Source of the DNA: Lysinibacillus xylanilyticus
Lineage (GTDB): Bacteria; Bacillota; Bacilli; Bacillales_A; Planococcaceae
NCBI RefSeq assembly: GCF_001183605.1
Contig: NZ_LFXJ01000005.1
Coordinates: 186,001 to 250,000, forward strand
Length of the DNA stretch: 64,000 nucleotides
Direction of reading: 5' to 3'
Below are positions 29,560 to 38,902 of this stretch, piece after piece. The position numbers were made by a program, and so were the translations under genes. Position 1 is the first letter of the stretch. Every line of letters begins with the position of its first letter. The notes beneath the pieces were generated by a model, which had not been told where the DNA came from, searched no databases, and saw nothing but the letters and a program-made list of their open reading frames with translations.

Positions 29560-30087
29560 ATGAGTTTGATTAGATGTACGAATGGTCACATGTTTAGTTC
29601 AAGAAGACATAGAAATGTTTGTCCATATTGCAATGTAATGGTGGAACAGGAGCAAAGACCAAGCAGTCAGCAAACAGCTGTAGCAGAGCTTGATGATAAA
29701 ACAATGCCATATCTCGGAGAAATGGACGGCATTGATCCGGTAACGGGATGGTTAGTTTGTATTGAAGGGCCTCAAATGGGTCGAGACTATCGAATTTTAT
29801 CGGAAAAAAACTTTATTGGTAGAGCTGAGGATATGCACATTCGTATTGTTGGAGATAATTCGATTTCTCAGCGTAATCATGCCGTTATTGTTTATGATCC
29901 TAAAAAAAGAAATTTTTATCTACTGCCAGGTGATGCATCAGGCTTAGCTTATCTGAACAATGAAGCGGTTTATACGCCAACAGAGCTAGCGGCGTATGAT
30001 GTTATTCAGTTAGGCAGAAGTATGTTTCTCTTTATTCCCTTATGTGGTGTTCATTTTGAATGGGAAAACAACAATAGTGAGGGATGA
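29560..30087 (+). CDS. Zinc-ribbon plus FHA-domain protein
   Basis: 175 residues, GGGGGATAG upstream. N-terminal zinc ribbon CTNGHMF-x9-CPYC (residues 5-25), then an FHA domain (about 70-165) with FIGRAEDMHIRI, SISQRNHAVI (the conserved Ser-x-x-His region) and LNNEAVY. It is the more canonical of the two FHA proteins. Stop is seven bases before the phosphatase start, so they are coupled. Expected to read phosphothreonine left by the kinase at 24101. Confidence 0.82.
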   Translation: MSLIRCTNGHMFSSRRHRNVCPYCNVMVEQEQRPSSQQTAVAELDDKTMPYLGEMDGIDPVTGWLVCIEGPQMGRDYRILSEKNFIGRAEDMHIRIVGDNSISQRNHAVIVYDPKKRNFYLLPGDASGLAYLNNEAVYTPTELAAYDVIQLGRSMFLFIPLCGVHFEWENNNSEG

Positions 30088-30093
30088 TGACAA

Positions 30094-30933
30094 ATGGATC
30101 CGAAACTACTGCCATACATAATTGCGCTTGTTTTTATCGTTGTACTCGTTGCCTTATTAATCATTAGAAACATGCTTGCGCAACAAAATGAAAAAAACAA
30201 AATAGAAATCGGGAATGGACAAACAATTGGCAGACGTGATGAGCAAGATGATTACTTCTCAACAGCTGAAACGAAAGATGGGACAATTGCTGTCCTGGCA
30301 GATGGTATCAGTGGTTTAGCAAACGGTAGGATGGCAAGCACGGTTGCTGTTAATACATTTATTGAAGAATTTAAAAAGCTTAGCGGTCTAAATACTCTAG
30401 AAAAATTTTTTAAAGAGGCCGCTTTTGCAAGTAATCATATGATTGTCGAAAATTTAAATGGCTCGAACGGTGGTACTACATTAGTGGCAGCCGTTATTGA
30501 CGAAAACGGATTTCTTCACTGGGGAGCCGTTGGCGATAGTGTCATAACCATTTTTCGAAATGGAGAATTTAAGGCAATCAATCAAAAGCATATTTTTGAA
30601 TCAGTTTTAACTGAGCGATATATATCTGGTGAAATATCTCAGCTTGAGGTGCAGGAAAATCCTTTGAAAAAGAGACTTATCAATTATTTAGGGTATGAAG
30701 GCTTTAAAAATATGGATATAGGAAAAAGTCCGATTCAGCTAAATAGAGGGGACAAAGTATGTCTATTTAGTGATGGAGTCTATGATACTTTAACAGAGGT
30801 TGAAATGGAGAAAATTCTCTCTCAGCAAGCTACTCCCTATGATATTGCTCAAGACATGATAAAAGCCGTTGAACAAAAACGCTTAAAAAATCAAGATAAT
30901 GCAACCATCGTTATTCTAGAAAAAACATGGTAA
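30094..30933 (+). CDS. PP2C-family Ser/Thr phosphatase, membrane-anchored
   Basis: 279 residues. N-terminal membrane helix (about 6-26), then a bacterial PP2C domain with metal-binding GRRDEQDDYF (about 46-55), VLADGISGLANG (about 67-78), GGTTLVAAVI (about 128), WGAVGDSVI (about 147) and terminal DNATIVIL. All metal-binding aspartates appear present, so it should be active. It would reverse the kinase modification, as PppA does in type VI regulation. Confidence 0.88.
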   Translation: MDPKLLPYIIALVFIVVLVALLIIRNMLAQQNEKNKIEIGNGQTIGRRDEQDDYFSTAETKDGTIAVLADGISGLANGRMASTVAVNTFIEEFKKLSGLNTLEKFFKEAAFASNHMIVENLNGSNGGTTLVAAVIDENGFLHWGAVGDSVITIFRNGEFKAINQKHIFESVLTERYISGEISQLEVQENPLKKRLINYLGYEGFKNMDIGKSPIQLNRGDKVCLFSDGVYDTLTEVEMEKILSQQATPYDIAQDMIKAVEQKRLKNQDNATIVILEKTW

Positions 30934-30983
30934 TCATTTTACTTGTCGTCTTTAAATGAGTCAGTAAATAAGGAGGAGTAATC

Positions 30984-32615
30984 ATGAGAAAGGAAAATAG
31001 CAACTTTAAAACAAGCTTTTTATCCGAAGCGGGCTCATTTTTGCAAAATAAAGATTACTTTGCCTATACAGAGCTGGATGATGTAGCCTGCTGGGTAGCT
31101 GTAAAAGGGTTAGATTCTGATCAGGAAATAAGTAGTGCGGAGCTTGCCGTGAAGGCAATTTTAGAGAAATTCATGGAAAAGCCATCCATGTCTAGAAGAA
31201 GCATTAAAAAATATTTGAAAAATGCACAAGACATACTTCAAGCGCAAAGTTTAAGGGTGAGATTGAAGGCTAGTATTGTCATTGTCGTATCAGATTACTC
31301 AAAGATGATTGTGGCAGTTGCAGGAAATTCGAGATTGTATCATTTTCGTAATGGTACTTTATCGTTTAAAAGCACAGATCAAAGCTTAGCGCAAGAGATA
31401 GTGAATACTAGGAACCGTTCGCTTGATATAAGTCATCACGAGGAAAGAACCAATTTACTAAATTATCTTGGCAAACCGAAAGATTTCCAACCTTTTGTTT
31501 CAAAGAAAATGAAGTTAATGGATGACGATGTACTAGTGCTTTGTACAGCCGGCTTTTGGGAAGATGTCAATGAAATTGAAATGGCAGATGCGTTGGAAGA
31601 TGCAAAAGAGCCTGAGAAATACATTGATCTATTAGAAGAGGTACTGTTAAGTAGGCAAAAGAAAGTTGTCAATAATTACACAATCGCAGCTATATTTGCT
31701 AACAAGGTTTATCAGGAAACAAATAAGAAAAAAATGAAATACATCAAAATGATTGCTGCTGCTTTAGTCCTAGCTTTAGTCGTAGGTGGAGGCACGATTT
31801 TTTATCAGGCAAAGCAAGCCAAAAAAATGGCTGAATTAACCGTCGAGATGAAAGATCATGAAAAGAGCGGAAACCTTTATTTTCAAGATGGGACTTATGA
31901 TAAGGCACTGCTGGAGTATAGTGAAGGTAGAAATGCGGCAAAAAAATTGAAGGACCCAATACATAGGAATTTACTAGCTAAAAAATTAAGAGTTACCGAT
32001 CTAATTATCAGTGGAGATAAATTTGCGGAGGAAGGTAAATTTAACGATGCCCTTGAGTCATATGAAAAGGCTAAAAAAGAAGGAAAGCTTATTAAAGACT
32101 TTGGGAAAGCAGTAGTTGAACAAAGAATCGCTAATATGGATACCATTGTACAAATTGCTGAAGCTGTGAAAGATGGAGATTTTCTATTTGAGGCAGAGGA
32201 TTACAATGGAGCTCTTGAAACGTATCAAAAGGCAAGAAAAAAAGCCCTGACAATAGCCTTTACTGGTGAACCTGAAATAAAGACAAAAATAGAAGACACA
32301 GAGGCTAAAATTGCTGAATTGAAAAAGGCCCAGAAGGAATTAAAGGCTGAAGGCTTAGAAAAAAGCGGAGATCAGAGCTATGCACGCCAAGAGTTCGGGA
32401 AAGCAATTGAATATTATACACTTGCACAGGAAATTTATCAGGAGACAGAACTGCTGTCGAAGGTTTTAGGCCTTGAGCGAAAGGTTATGAACGCCAATGA
32501 TAAATTAAATCCTCCTCCCCCAGCACAAGCTGCCGATAATGCAGCACCGCCTCCGAATGAAGGGACAGCTGCCAATGAGCCATCTGATGCTGAAGTGATG
32601 AAAGAGGGAAAATAA
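30984..32615 (+). CDS. Degenerate PP2C-like domain, membrane helix and TPR-like tail
   Basis: 543 residues, GGAGGAG upstream. Residues 1-240 follow the PP2C fold but lack its metal ligands: WVAVKGLDSD replaces VxDGMGG, VLCTAGFWED replaces LxSDG, and NNYTIAAI replaces DNxTxxx. It is therefore a pseudophosphatase. One membrane helix at about 253-272 follows, then 250 residues of repeated helical hairpins with the pattern SGDxxFxxGxYDxALxxYxxA, TPR-like, and a Pro/Ala-rich end. Probably a receptor or scaffold that places the helical tail on the other side of the membrane. Confidence 0.75.
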   Translation: MRKENSNFKTSFLSEAGSFLQNKDYFAYTELDDVACWVAVKGLDSDQEISSAELAVKAILEKFMEKPSMSRRSIKKYLKNAQDILQAQSLRVRLKASIVIVVSDYSKMIVAVAGNSRLYHFRNGTLSFKSTDQSLAQEIVNTRNRSLDISHHEERTNLLNYLGKPKDFQPFVSKKMKLMDDDVLVLCTAGFWEDVNEIEMADALEDAKEPEKYIDLLEEVLLSRQKKVVNNYTIAAIFANKVYQETNKKKMKYIKMIAAALVLALVVGGGTIFYQAKQAKKMAELTVEMKDHEKSGNLYFQDGTYDKALLEYSEGRNAAKKLKDPIHRNLLAKKLRVTDLIISGDKFAEEGKFNDALESYEKAKKEGKLIKDFGKAVVEQRIANMDTIVQIAEAVKDGDFLFEAEDYNGALETYQKARKKALTIAFTGEPEIKTKIEDTEAKIAELKKAQKELKAEGLEKSGDQSYARQEFGKAIEYYTLAQEIYQETELLSKVLGLERKVMNANDKLNPPPPAQAADNAAPPPNEGTAANEPSDAEVMKEGK

Positions 32616-32619
32616 ATTG

Positions 32620-33894
32620 ATGAAAGAGCTCATGATTGAACGGTTACGAAAAATAGAAGATTTAGAGCAACGTCAACTGCTAAAGGATATTGTCAGTGGC
32701 GTTTTTGTAAATTTAATCGACTATCAGGATGAAATGAACAAAAAGCTTGAGGAACGCATTTTCAACGAAATAGATGATGTCGAAAATAGGTTTGATATTT
32801 ATGTGACGTTAAGTTCTAAGGAGGATGTTGACCCTATTCATGAATGCTTATTCCCAATGCGGCAAGCTGATTTAGAAAGTAAATCTATCAATTTTAAAAA
32901 AATGCTTGAAGCGTTTAAAAACAATGAATCAGTAGAACTGTTTACATTATTTCTAGAATGTGATTCCATAAAAATCCAACAGTTACTTGCTAGGCAGCGA
33001 CTCTTTAATGGAAAGCTAGTAACGACAGAAGGACAAGTAGAAATTAAAGTCAGTCTTTCGCAGAATACTGACTATTTACAAGAGATTAACAAGCTATATC
33101 CGCTTTTCCAAGTAAATGGTTTGCCCTGGAAAACCATTAATCACCCGTTCGTCTATAAATTTTTTAATGTAAATTTAGTAAATTGCCCACCTTTAAATGA
33201 GGATGTCGAAATTACAGAAATAATTGTTGACTTAGAGGAGTATGAGCAAGAAAAACGACTGAATATGGTTCCACTATGGAACATTGAACGCCATGAGGTC
33301 AAAAATGTCGGTTTTCCCATTCCTGCAATCGATAAGGTGAATTATGAGCATGTCCTCTCCATACGTAAAATCGGCAACGAGCATGGCTATCTTGTAGAGG
33401 CCGATGAGGATAATGTTCGTTACGTTAAACGTTCAGACAATGAATTAACAATTGTCTCACCCCGGGATAAGTCAGGGGTTTGGCAGCTAATAAAAATTGC
33501 AAAAATGGAAGATGAGAAAATCGGGAAATTATATTACGAGCTTGTATCAAATAGAAGAATTGAGCATTTTATACACAAATTTGCTAACAAGTATACGGCC
33601 AATGTTAAAACGAAGGGCGAAATTACTCGTATGATTAATTCCTTCGAGGCAGCTGACAGCTTTGAGCTTGTAGATGTCGAAATAGTGGACTCCTATTCTG
33701 GAACAAGCTTTACTCATTCTGCGAACACTTTCTTAACGGAAATGATAGGAGAAAATAATCATAAAAAAACGATGCTACTAAAGTTTAAGGCGAATGAGGA
33801 GAGAAACTTTATTGCAAACGATATTTTGAGCTTTCTCGTATCAGAAGTGCAACGACATTTCTTCGAATATGAATGTGTAGGTGTTTGGCTATGA
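32620..33894 (+). CDS. Candidate baseplate protein (large wedge type), otherwise unrecognised
   Basis: 424 residues; ATG 32620 with AGAGGGA eight bases upstream (the preceding TTG is less likely). No signal peptide, no membrane segment, no enzyme motif. Mixed alpha-beta, with FFNVNLVNCPPLNEDVEI and VPLWNIERHEVKNVGFPIPA near residues 185-245. Its stop overlaps the next gene (ATGA). Position between regulatory genes and spike genes, and strict coupling with 33891, suggest a TssF-like or gp6-like wedge partner. That is inference; no motif proves it. Confidence 0.4.
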   Translation: MKELMIERLRKIEDLEQRQLLKDIVSGVFVNLIDYQDEMNKKLEERIFNEIDDVENRFDIYVTLSSKEDVDPIHECLFPMRQADLESKSINFKKMLEAFKNNESVELFTLFLECDSIKIQQLLARQRLFNGKLVTTEGQVEIKVSLSQNTDYLQEINKLYPLFQVNGLPWKTINHPFVYKFFNVNLVNCPPLNEDVEITEIIVDLEEYEQEKRLNMVPLWNIERHEVKNVGFPIPAIDKVNYEHVLSIRKIGNEHGYLVEADEDNVRYVKRSDNELTIVSPRDKSGVWQLIKIAKMEDEKIGKLYYELVSNRRIEHFIHKFANKYTANVKTKGEITRMINSFEAADSFELVDVEIVDSYSGTSFTHSANTFLTEMIGENNHKKTMLLKFKANEERNFIANDILSFLVSEVQRHFFEYECVGVWL

Positions 33895-34580
33895 ACTATA
33901 TTTGGGATTTGCTCATTAAGGCTGAGGATGAAGGCCTTTCTAAAAAGGATATATATTTTCATCTTGCCGAAGTCTATTCACCTTATATGGAACTTAGCCC
34001 ACAACTATTAAATGCACAAGATATTGAACAGCATGTTGAAGTAAATCCGTATTATCGCTATTACGGAATTTTCAACAATCTTTTCCACCTTGATAATACT
34101 TCAGATATTGAGTCTAGGGATTACCTTTTAGATACCGTATTGCATTTTTTAGCTGAAATTGATCGTATGCAGGGCATGAATAAACGAGAGTTCTATATTC
34201 GCTTTATCTTAAGAGAAATCGAAGCCAATGTATTTGGAAAATTGGTACGTGATGATATTCATGCCTTTACGAAAAAGGAGCAAGAAATAGTTGCGCTCAA
34301 CATGCTTAGGCTTTACCAGACAGGTGAAGAAATTTACTTATTAAAGGATACGCTGAAAAGACTCTTTAAAAATTGCATGATTTATGTGAAATCGGAGGAG
34401 CAGGATGAGCTGCTTTTATACATACGTCAGAAGCAGACTGAACAGAATCAGCGAAAGGTCCAGCTTGTACGAGAAATTTTTCTGCCAATAGGCTTTCATA
34501 TGGAGGTTTATTGGCAATATCACTTTGGCATTATTGATGCAGAGGAAACAATGAAGCTAGATCGAATAGCTCTTTACTAA
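33891..34580 (+). CDS. Candidate baseplate protein (small wedge type)
   Basis: 229 residues from ATG 33891, overlapping the previous stop by four bases. Helical, ends with EIFLPIGFHMEVYWQYHFGI, which resembles the C-terminal end of phage and TssG-like wedge proteins (a Pro-containing strand after a long helix). Pairing with the 32620 product by overlapping genes mirrors tssF-tssG. Function is inferred from order and this ending. Confidence 0.38.
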   Translation: MNYIWDLLIKAEDEGLSKKDIYFHLAEVYSPYMELSPQLLNAQDIEQHVEVNPYYRYYGIFNNLFHLDNTSDIESRDYLLDTVLHFLAEIDRMQGMNKREFYIRFILREIEANVFGKLVRDDIHAFTKKEQEIVALNMLRLYQTGEEIYLLKDTLKRLFKNCMIYVKSEEQDELLLYIRQKQTEQNQRKVQLVREIFLPIGFHMEVYWQYHFGIIDAEETMKLDRIALY

Positions 34581-34602
34581 ATAGGGCAGAGGAGGTATTC
34601 CA

Positions 34603-37251
34603 ATGACAACTAACTATTCATATAAGCTGTATGCCAATAAGCGTAATACAGAAAAGAAATATATGACCTATACACGAGTAGAATTAATGGAAATGACAAC
34701 CTTCCAGCTTAGAAATATTTGCTATAAGGAAAAGCTTGTGACGGGGCTTATTAATACACTGACTAGAGATGAGTTAATCGACAAGATTTTAAGATATCGT
34801 GGCTCTGAAGAAAACCCTCTTATTAGAGAAAAAAAGGATGGGGGCTTTGAACGAGTAGAAGCGGCCATGCAGGAGTATTTAAAAACGCCGATGACTGACA
34901 ATGGTGACATTAAAATTCCTGCCAAAATGAGCTTATATAGTGGGATGAAGATTGATAAACCGGATCAGTATTTCGTAGAAACAGGCGGTTTTCTTGTTGA
35001 ATCCAATGTACTGCTAGTAAATGAGCAGCTAGATCTTTGCGGCATTCTTAATATCCTTAAAGACGACGAAGTTCCAAATCAATATTATTTCGCAGCTGAT
35101 CAAGCAATTGGTATTCGGAAGACAAATAATAAAAACTACAGCTTTATTTTTTTAAGAAAGCAAGATTCCGAGTATATCTATAAGACTTACTATCAGGAGA
35201 CCCCACTTCCGCCAACAAATCTTCATTACTATAAGGTTCCAATACCAGATTTAGAGATTAAACAGCTTGAAACAACTAATGCCATTCTTGCCATTGATTT
35301 TGGAACAACAAATACTACGGCTGGTGTCTATTTAGAGAGTGATTATGTAGCCTCTCCTTGTAGTCATGATCTATTAAATAACAGAATTCAGCTAAATAGC
35401 ATCAATTTTGTACAATTTCCAGATCCACTTCATCAAAACGAATGGATAGAAGTAGTACCGACGGTCATGACTGTAGCAGATTGCTCAAATGCAGACCAAG
35501 TTAGCTATCACTACGGCTATGAAGCGTTAAAAATGATGAAAAAAAATAGCTATACATCTTTGGCTACGAAATTCCAAGGTATTAAACGATGGGTTAGTAA
35601 TTATGCCAAGTTGGAAGAAGTAATGGATGCCAACGGGAATACTGCACTTGTTCCACGGAGTCAAATTTTAAGAGAGTTTATGCTTTATATTATTCGAATG
35701 GCGGAGCATCAATTTAAATGTCGCTTCAAGCATTTACATATCTCCAGCCCTGTTAAGCTGAAAACACAATTTTTAGATATGTTTCGTGCGATTTTGCCTG
35801 AATACCAAATCGAAACTGAGCATGCCCTTGATGAAGGGATGTCGGTTCTTTATAACACGATCGCCAATCAAATAGAGAATAATAGTTTTCTCGATGGCAA
35901 GGAATATAAAGCACTCGTGATCGATTGTGGTGGCGGAACAACAGACCTTTCTTCCTGTAAGTTTCGAATAGAGGACGGACATATTTCTTACAAAATTGAT
36001 ATTCATACTACCTATGAAAACGGGGATACGAATTTTGGCGGCAACAATATTACCTATCGTATTTTCCAATTTATGAAAATCGTCTTTGCCAACTATTATA
36101 GTCGAGGAAAAAATGATTATGATATCGATGCATTAATAGATATTCCAGGTAAGGATATTTATCGATATGTAGACGACCATGGCGTGGAAGCAGTGTATGA
36201 GCAATTCGAAAAAGCCTTTTTAGATGCCGAATCTATTATCCCTACACGTTTTAAGGAATTTGAAAATCGAACACGTGATGAGTACCTCCGTGTTCGCAAT
36301 AATTATTATTTCTTATGGGAAATGGCAGAAGAGATGAAGAAGGAATTTTTCCGCAAAACAGGTATATTAAGAAGTCGTTTTTATGCGGATAGCGAAATGC
36401 AGCACGATAGTGATTTAAATGTGACAGCAGTAGATCGCTGGTGCCTATCGTTGGTAGAAAATAATCAATTTAAGGAAGTTTATGACTTTCCAAATGTCTT
36501 CTTCAACATTAAAGAAATCAATCATCTCATAAAGGCAGATATTTATGATATTGTGCGAGAATTTTTAGAGGAATTTTATGAGACTGGCATACTGAGTGAC
36601 TACTCCATCATTAAATTAACGGGACAGTCCTGTAAAATAGACGCATTTCGCGAGGCTTTAAAGGAATTTGTACCAGGACGAAGCATTGAATTTAGACAAA
36701 AGGCTGAAAATGTCGGTAAAGTCCCAGAGTTAAAGCTTGCTTGTTTAAGGGGAGCACTTCGTTATTTAAATGCTAAGAAAATCGGCATGATTGAAACAGA
36801 AGTGACGAACCATGCGCCTGTTGTGCCTTATGCTGTCAGTGCCTTTACACATAATCGTCAGGAAAAATTACTTATTAGTAGCTTAGAAAGACTGAATCAA
36901 ATACACGGGACGATTTCTCGCCCATGGGGTGTAAAAGAGGTGGAGTTTTACTTAACGGGTAGCGACAATCACTCATCGTATAAATACACTTACTTTAATC
37001 GTCAGGAGGATTTTGCGCCTGTTCTTTATGAGAATATCGCCATGCACTATCAAGATAAAATTCCGCAGGACGAGACGGATTCCATCATGAATGGAGAAGT
37101 GAAATTCTTCGTCTTTGCAGGCGAAGATCATTGGGGCTTCCATGTAGTTCCAGTAGCAAGAAAAGACGAGCAGCTGTTTATCGGAAGCAAGCAATTCTTT
37201 GCCTTCGAAACCGATTTGTCTGAGCTAGATTTCTTTGATGGATTAAAGTAA
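34603..37251 (+). CDS. Hsp70/actin-fold ATPase with N-terminal SAP-like domain
   Basis: 882 residues; GAGGAGG upstream. Residues about 26-66 look like a SAP/Rho-N helix pair (MTTFQLRNICYKEKL ... LTRDELIDKIL). An actin-like ATPase follows: phosphate-1 motif AILAIDFGTTNTTAGVY (about 226-242) and phosphate-2 motif ALVIDCGGGTTDLS (about 435-448), with an adenosine-type motif LTGQSCKIDAFREAL near 670. Much longer than DnaK and lacking its typical substrate domain. With the J-protein at 28474 it could form a chaperone pair that disassembles or loads the apparatus, a job done by ClpV in type VI systems. No ClpV is visible. Confidence 0.78.
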   Translation: MTTNYSYKLYANKRNTEKKYMTYTRVELMEMTTFQLRNICYKEKLVTGLINTLTRDELIDKILRYRGSEENPLIREKKDGGFERVEAAMQEYLKTPMTDNGDIKIPAKMSLYSGMKIDKPDQYFVETGGFLVESNVLLVNEQLDLCGILNILKDDEVPNQYYFAADQAIGIRKTNNKNYSFIFLRKQDSEYIYKTYYQETPLPPTNLHYYKVPIPDLEIKQLETTNAILAIDFGTTNTTAGVYLESDYVASPCSHDLLNNRIQLNSINFVQFPDPLHQNEWIEVVPTVMTVADCSNADQVSYHYGYEALKMMKKNSYTSLATKFQGIKRWVSNYAKLEEVMDANGNTALVPRSQILREFMLYIIRMAEHQFKCRFKHLHISSPVKLKTQFLDMFRAILPEYQIETEHALDEGMSVLYNTIANQIENNSFLDGKEYKALVIDCGGGTTDLSSCKFRIEDGHISYKIDIHTTYENGDTNFGGNNITYRIFQFMKIVFANYYSRGKNDYDIDALIDIPGKDIYRYVDDHGVEAVYEQFEKAFLDAESIIPTRFKEFENRTRDEYLRVRNNYYFLWEMAEEMKKEFFRKTGILRSRFYADSEMQHDSDLNVTAVDRWCLSLVENNQFKEVYDFPNVFFNIKEINHLIKADIYDIVREFLEEFYETGILSDYSIIKLTGQSCKIDAFREALKEFVPGRSIEFRQKAENVGKVPELKLACLRGALRYLNAKKIGMIETEVTNHAPVVPYAVSAFTHNRQEKLLISSLERLNQIHGTISRPWGVKEVEFYLTGSDNHSSYKYTYFNRQEDFAPVLYENIAMHYQDKIPQDETDSIMNGEVKFFVFAGEDHWGFHVVPVARKDEQLFIGSKQFFAFETDLSELDFFDGLK

Positions 37252-37280
37252 CACCTTCGACGGATGAAGAGGATTTATTA

Positions 37281-38036
37281 AGTGATCGGGTAAGCCCCGA
37301 AAGTGATCAGGTAACTCTAAGAAGTGATCAGGTAAGCTCCGAAAGTGATCAGGTATCTCTGAAAAGTGATCGGGTAGGCCCCGAAAGTGATCAGGTACCC
37401 CTGAGCAGTGATCGGGTATGCCCCGAAAGTGATCAGGTACCCCTGAGCAGTGATCGGGTATGCCCCGAAAGTGATCAGGTACCCCTGAGCAGTGATCGGG
37501 TATGCCCCGAAAGTGATCAGGTACCCCTGAGCAGTGATCGGGTATGCCCCGAAAGTGATCAGGTACCCCTGAGCAGTGATCGGGTATGCCCCGAAAGTGA
37601 TCAGGTACCCCTGAGCAGTGATCGGGTATGCCCCGAAAGTGATCAGGTACCCCTGAGCAGTGATCGGGTATGCCCCGAAAGTGATCAGGTACCCCTGAGC
37701 AGTGATCGGGTATGCCCCGAAAGTGATCAGGTAACTCTAAGAAGTGATCGGGTAAGCTCCGAAAGTGATCAGGTATCCCTGAGGAGTGATCAGGTAAGCT
37801 CCGAAAGTGATCCGGTACCCCTGATAAGTGATCGGGTAAACCCCGAAAGTGATCAGGTAACTCTAAGAAGTGATCGGGTAAGCTCCGAAAGTGATCCGGT
37901 ACCCCTGAGAAGTGATCGGGTAGGCCCCGAAAGTGATCCGGTACCCCTGATAAGTGATCGGGTAGGCCCCGAAAGTGATCAGGTAACTCTAAGAAGTGAT
38001 CGGGTAAGTCCCGAAAGTGATCAGGTATCCCCGAGG
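37281..38036. repeat. 21-bp minisatellite, 36 copies
   Basis: AGTGATC recurs every 21 bases from 37281 to 38016 without register slip. Two alternating versions (AGTGATCGGGTATGCCCCGA and AGTGATCAGGTACCCCTGAG) make a 42-bp unit, nearly perfect in the middle. Both strands stay open because 21 is seven codons: minus-strand heptapeptide PDHFRGI, plus-strand SDRVCPE/SDQVPLS. Neither frame has a convincing start. It separates the Hsp70-like gene from the next operon gene. Confidence 0.93.
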
Positions 38037-38079
38037 CATACTTGATCAGTAAAAAACAAGAAAAGAGGTGGGTGACAGC

Positions 38080-38853
38080 TTGTTTGCCAATCAATATCCA
38101 CATTTTCAAAAGGGCCGAATTTTAAAGCGAGAAATGCTGGAAAATTTGCGAGATTACCCAAGAGAATTTTTAGATTTATATTTCCAAGATTATTCAAATG
38201 GCATTATTGCTGGTGCCAATATTATCGTAGCAGATACAAGCCTCATTATAGCGAAAGGCATTATCAAGCATAACGGAAAGCTCTATATGTTACATAGTAG
38301 CTATGAGCTTCCTTATGAGGCAACAGGAAGCGAAACGATTCTAAAAGTACGGTTTGCTGAAGAAGTGAATGAATTAGATTTTAGAAACCATACAACAGAA
38401 ATAGTCCTAGATGATTCATTAGAACTTGCAAATAATGAGCTAGAGTTGGCGCGCTTTAAATTAAAATCGGGTGCAAAACTGCGCTCAGAGTATATTGATT
38501 TTTCCGATTTTGCGACTGAATACAATACGGTTAATTATCTTCACAGTCAGTATGCAGGTTTTCAAAAAAGCACATACCATCCAATCATTTTGCGCTATTT
38601 TGCACGAGAGTTGTTAAAAAATCGCCCAGCGAATCCGTATGATATAGCTTTTGCTTTAGAGTGCATAAATCAGGAGCGGGTTCAACGAGATGCGATTGAT
38701 TTTTATATTTGCAATCGGCTAGAGCTAGACTACCAAACATTTTCGAATAGTCAAATTCATAAATACTTGAACCGCATTTTATTGGAATCAAAGCGCGGTG
38801 GTCGTATGACAGGGCATAGCCAAGGGCGACCAAAGCGCATGATTGTTGACTAG
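38080..38853 (+). CDS. TssK- or gp8-like baseplate/adaptor candidate
   Basis: 257 residues. I choose TTG 38080 because AGAGGTGG ends eight bases before it; a GTG at 38068 overlaps that RBS. The N-terminal stretch FQKGRILKREMLENLRDYP then IIAGANIIVADTSLIIAKGI and GKLYML has the cadence of baseplate or fibre-attachment N-termini (gain of tail-proximal shell: G-x-x-L-x-x-x-x-L ... G ... L.I..G). A helical C-terminal region follows. Assignment is tentative. Confidence 0.4.
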   Translation: MFANQYPHFQKGRILKREMLENLRDYPREFLDLYFQDYSNGIIAGANIIVADTSLIIAKGIIKHNGKLYMLHSSYELPYEATGSETILKVRFAEEVNELDFRNHTTEIVLDDSLELANNELELARFKLKSGAKLRSEYIDFSDFATEYNTVNYLHSQYAGFQKSTYHPIILRYFARELLKNRPANPYDIAFALECINQERVQRDAIDFYICNRLELDYQTFSNSQIHKYLNRILLESKRGGRMTGHSQGRPKRMIVD

Positions 38854-38902
38854 CTGATGGTCTGCAGATGAAAAAACGTTCAAGAAATGGAAGGTGAATG
38901 GG

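Noticed and set aside
37243..38109. 288-residue minus-strand frame of PDHFRG heptads
   Set aside because: Opposite to the operon, no RBS, start inside the next gene; explained by the 21-bp array. The plus-strand frame is kept only as a finding.
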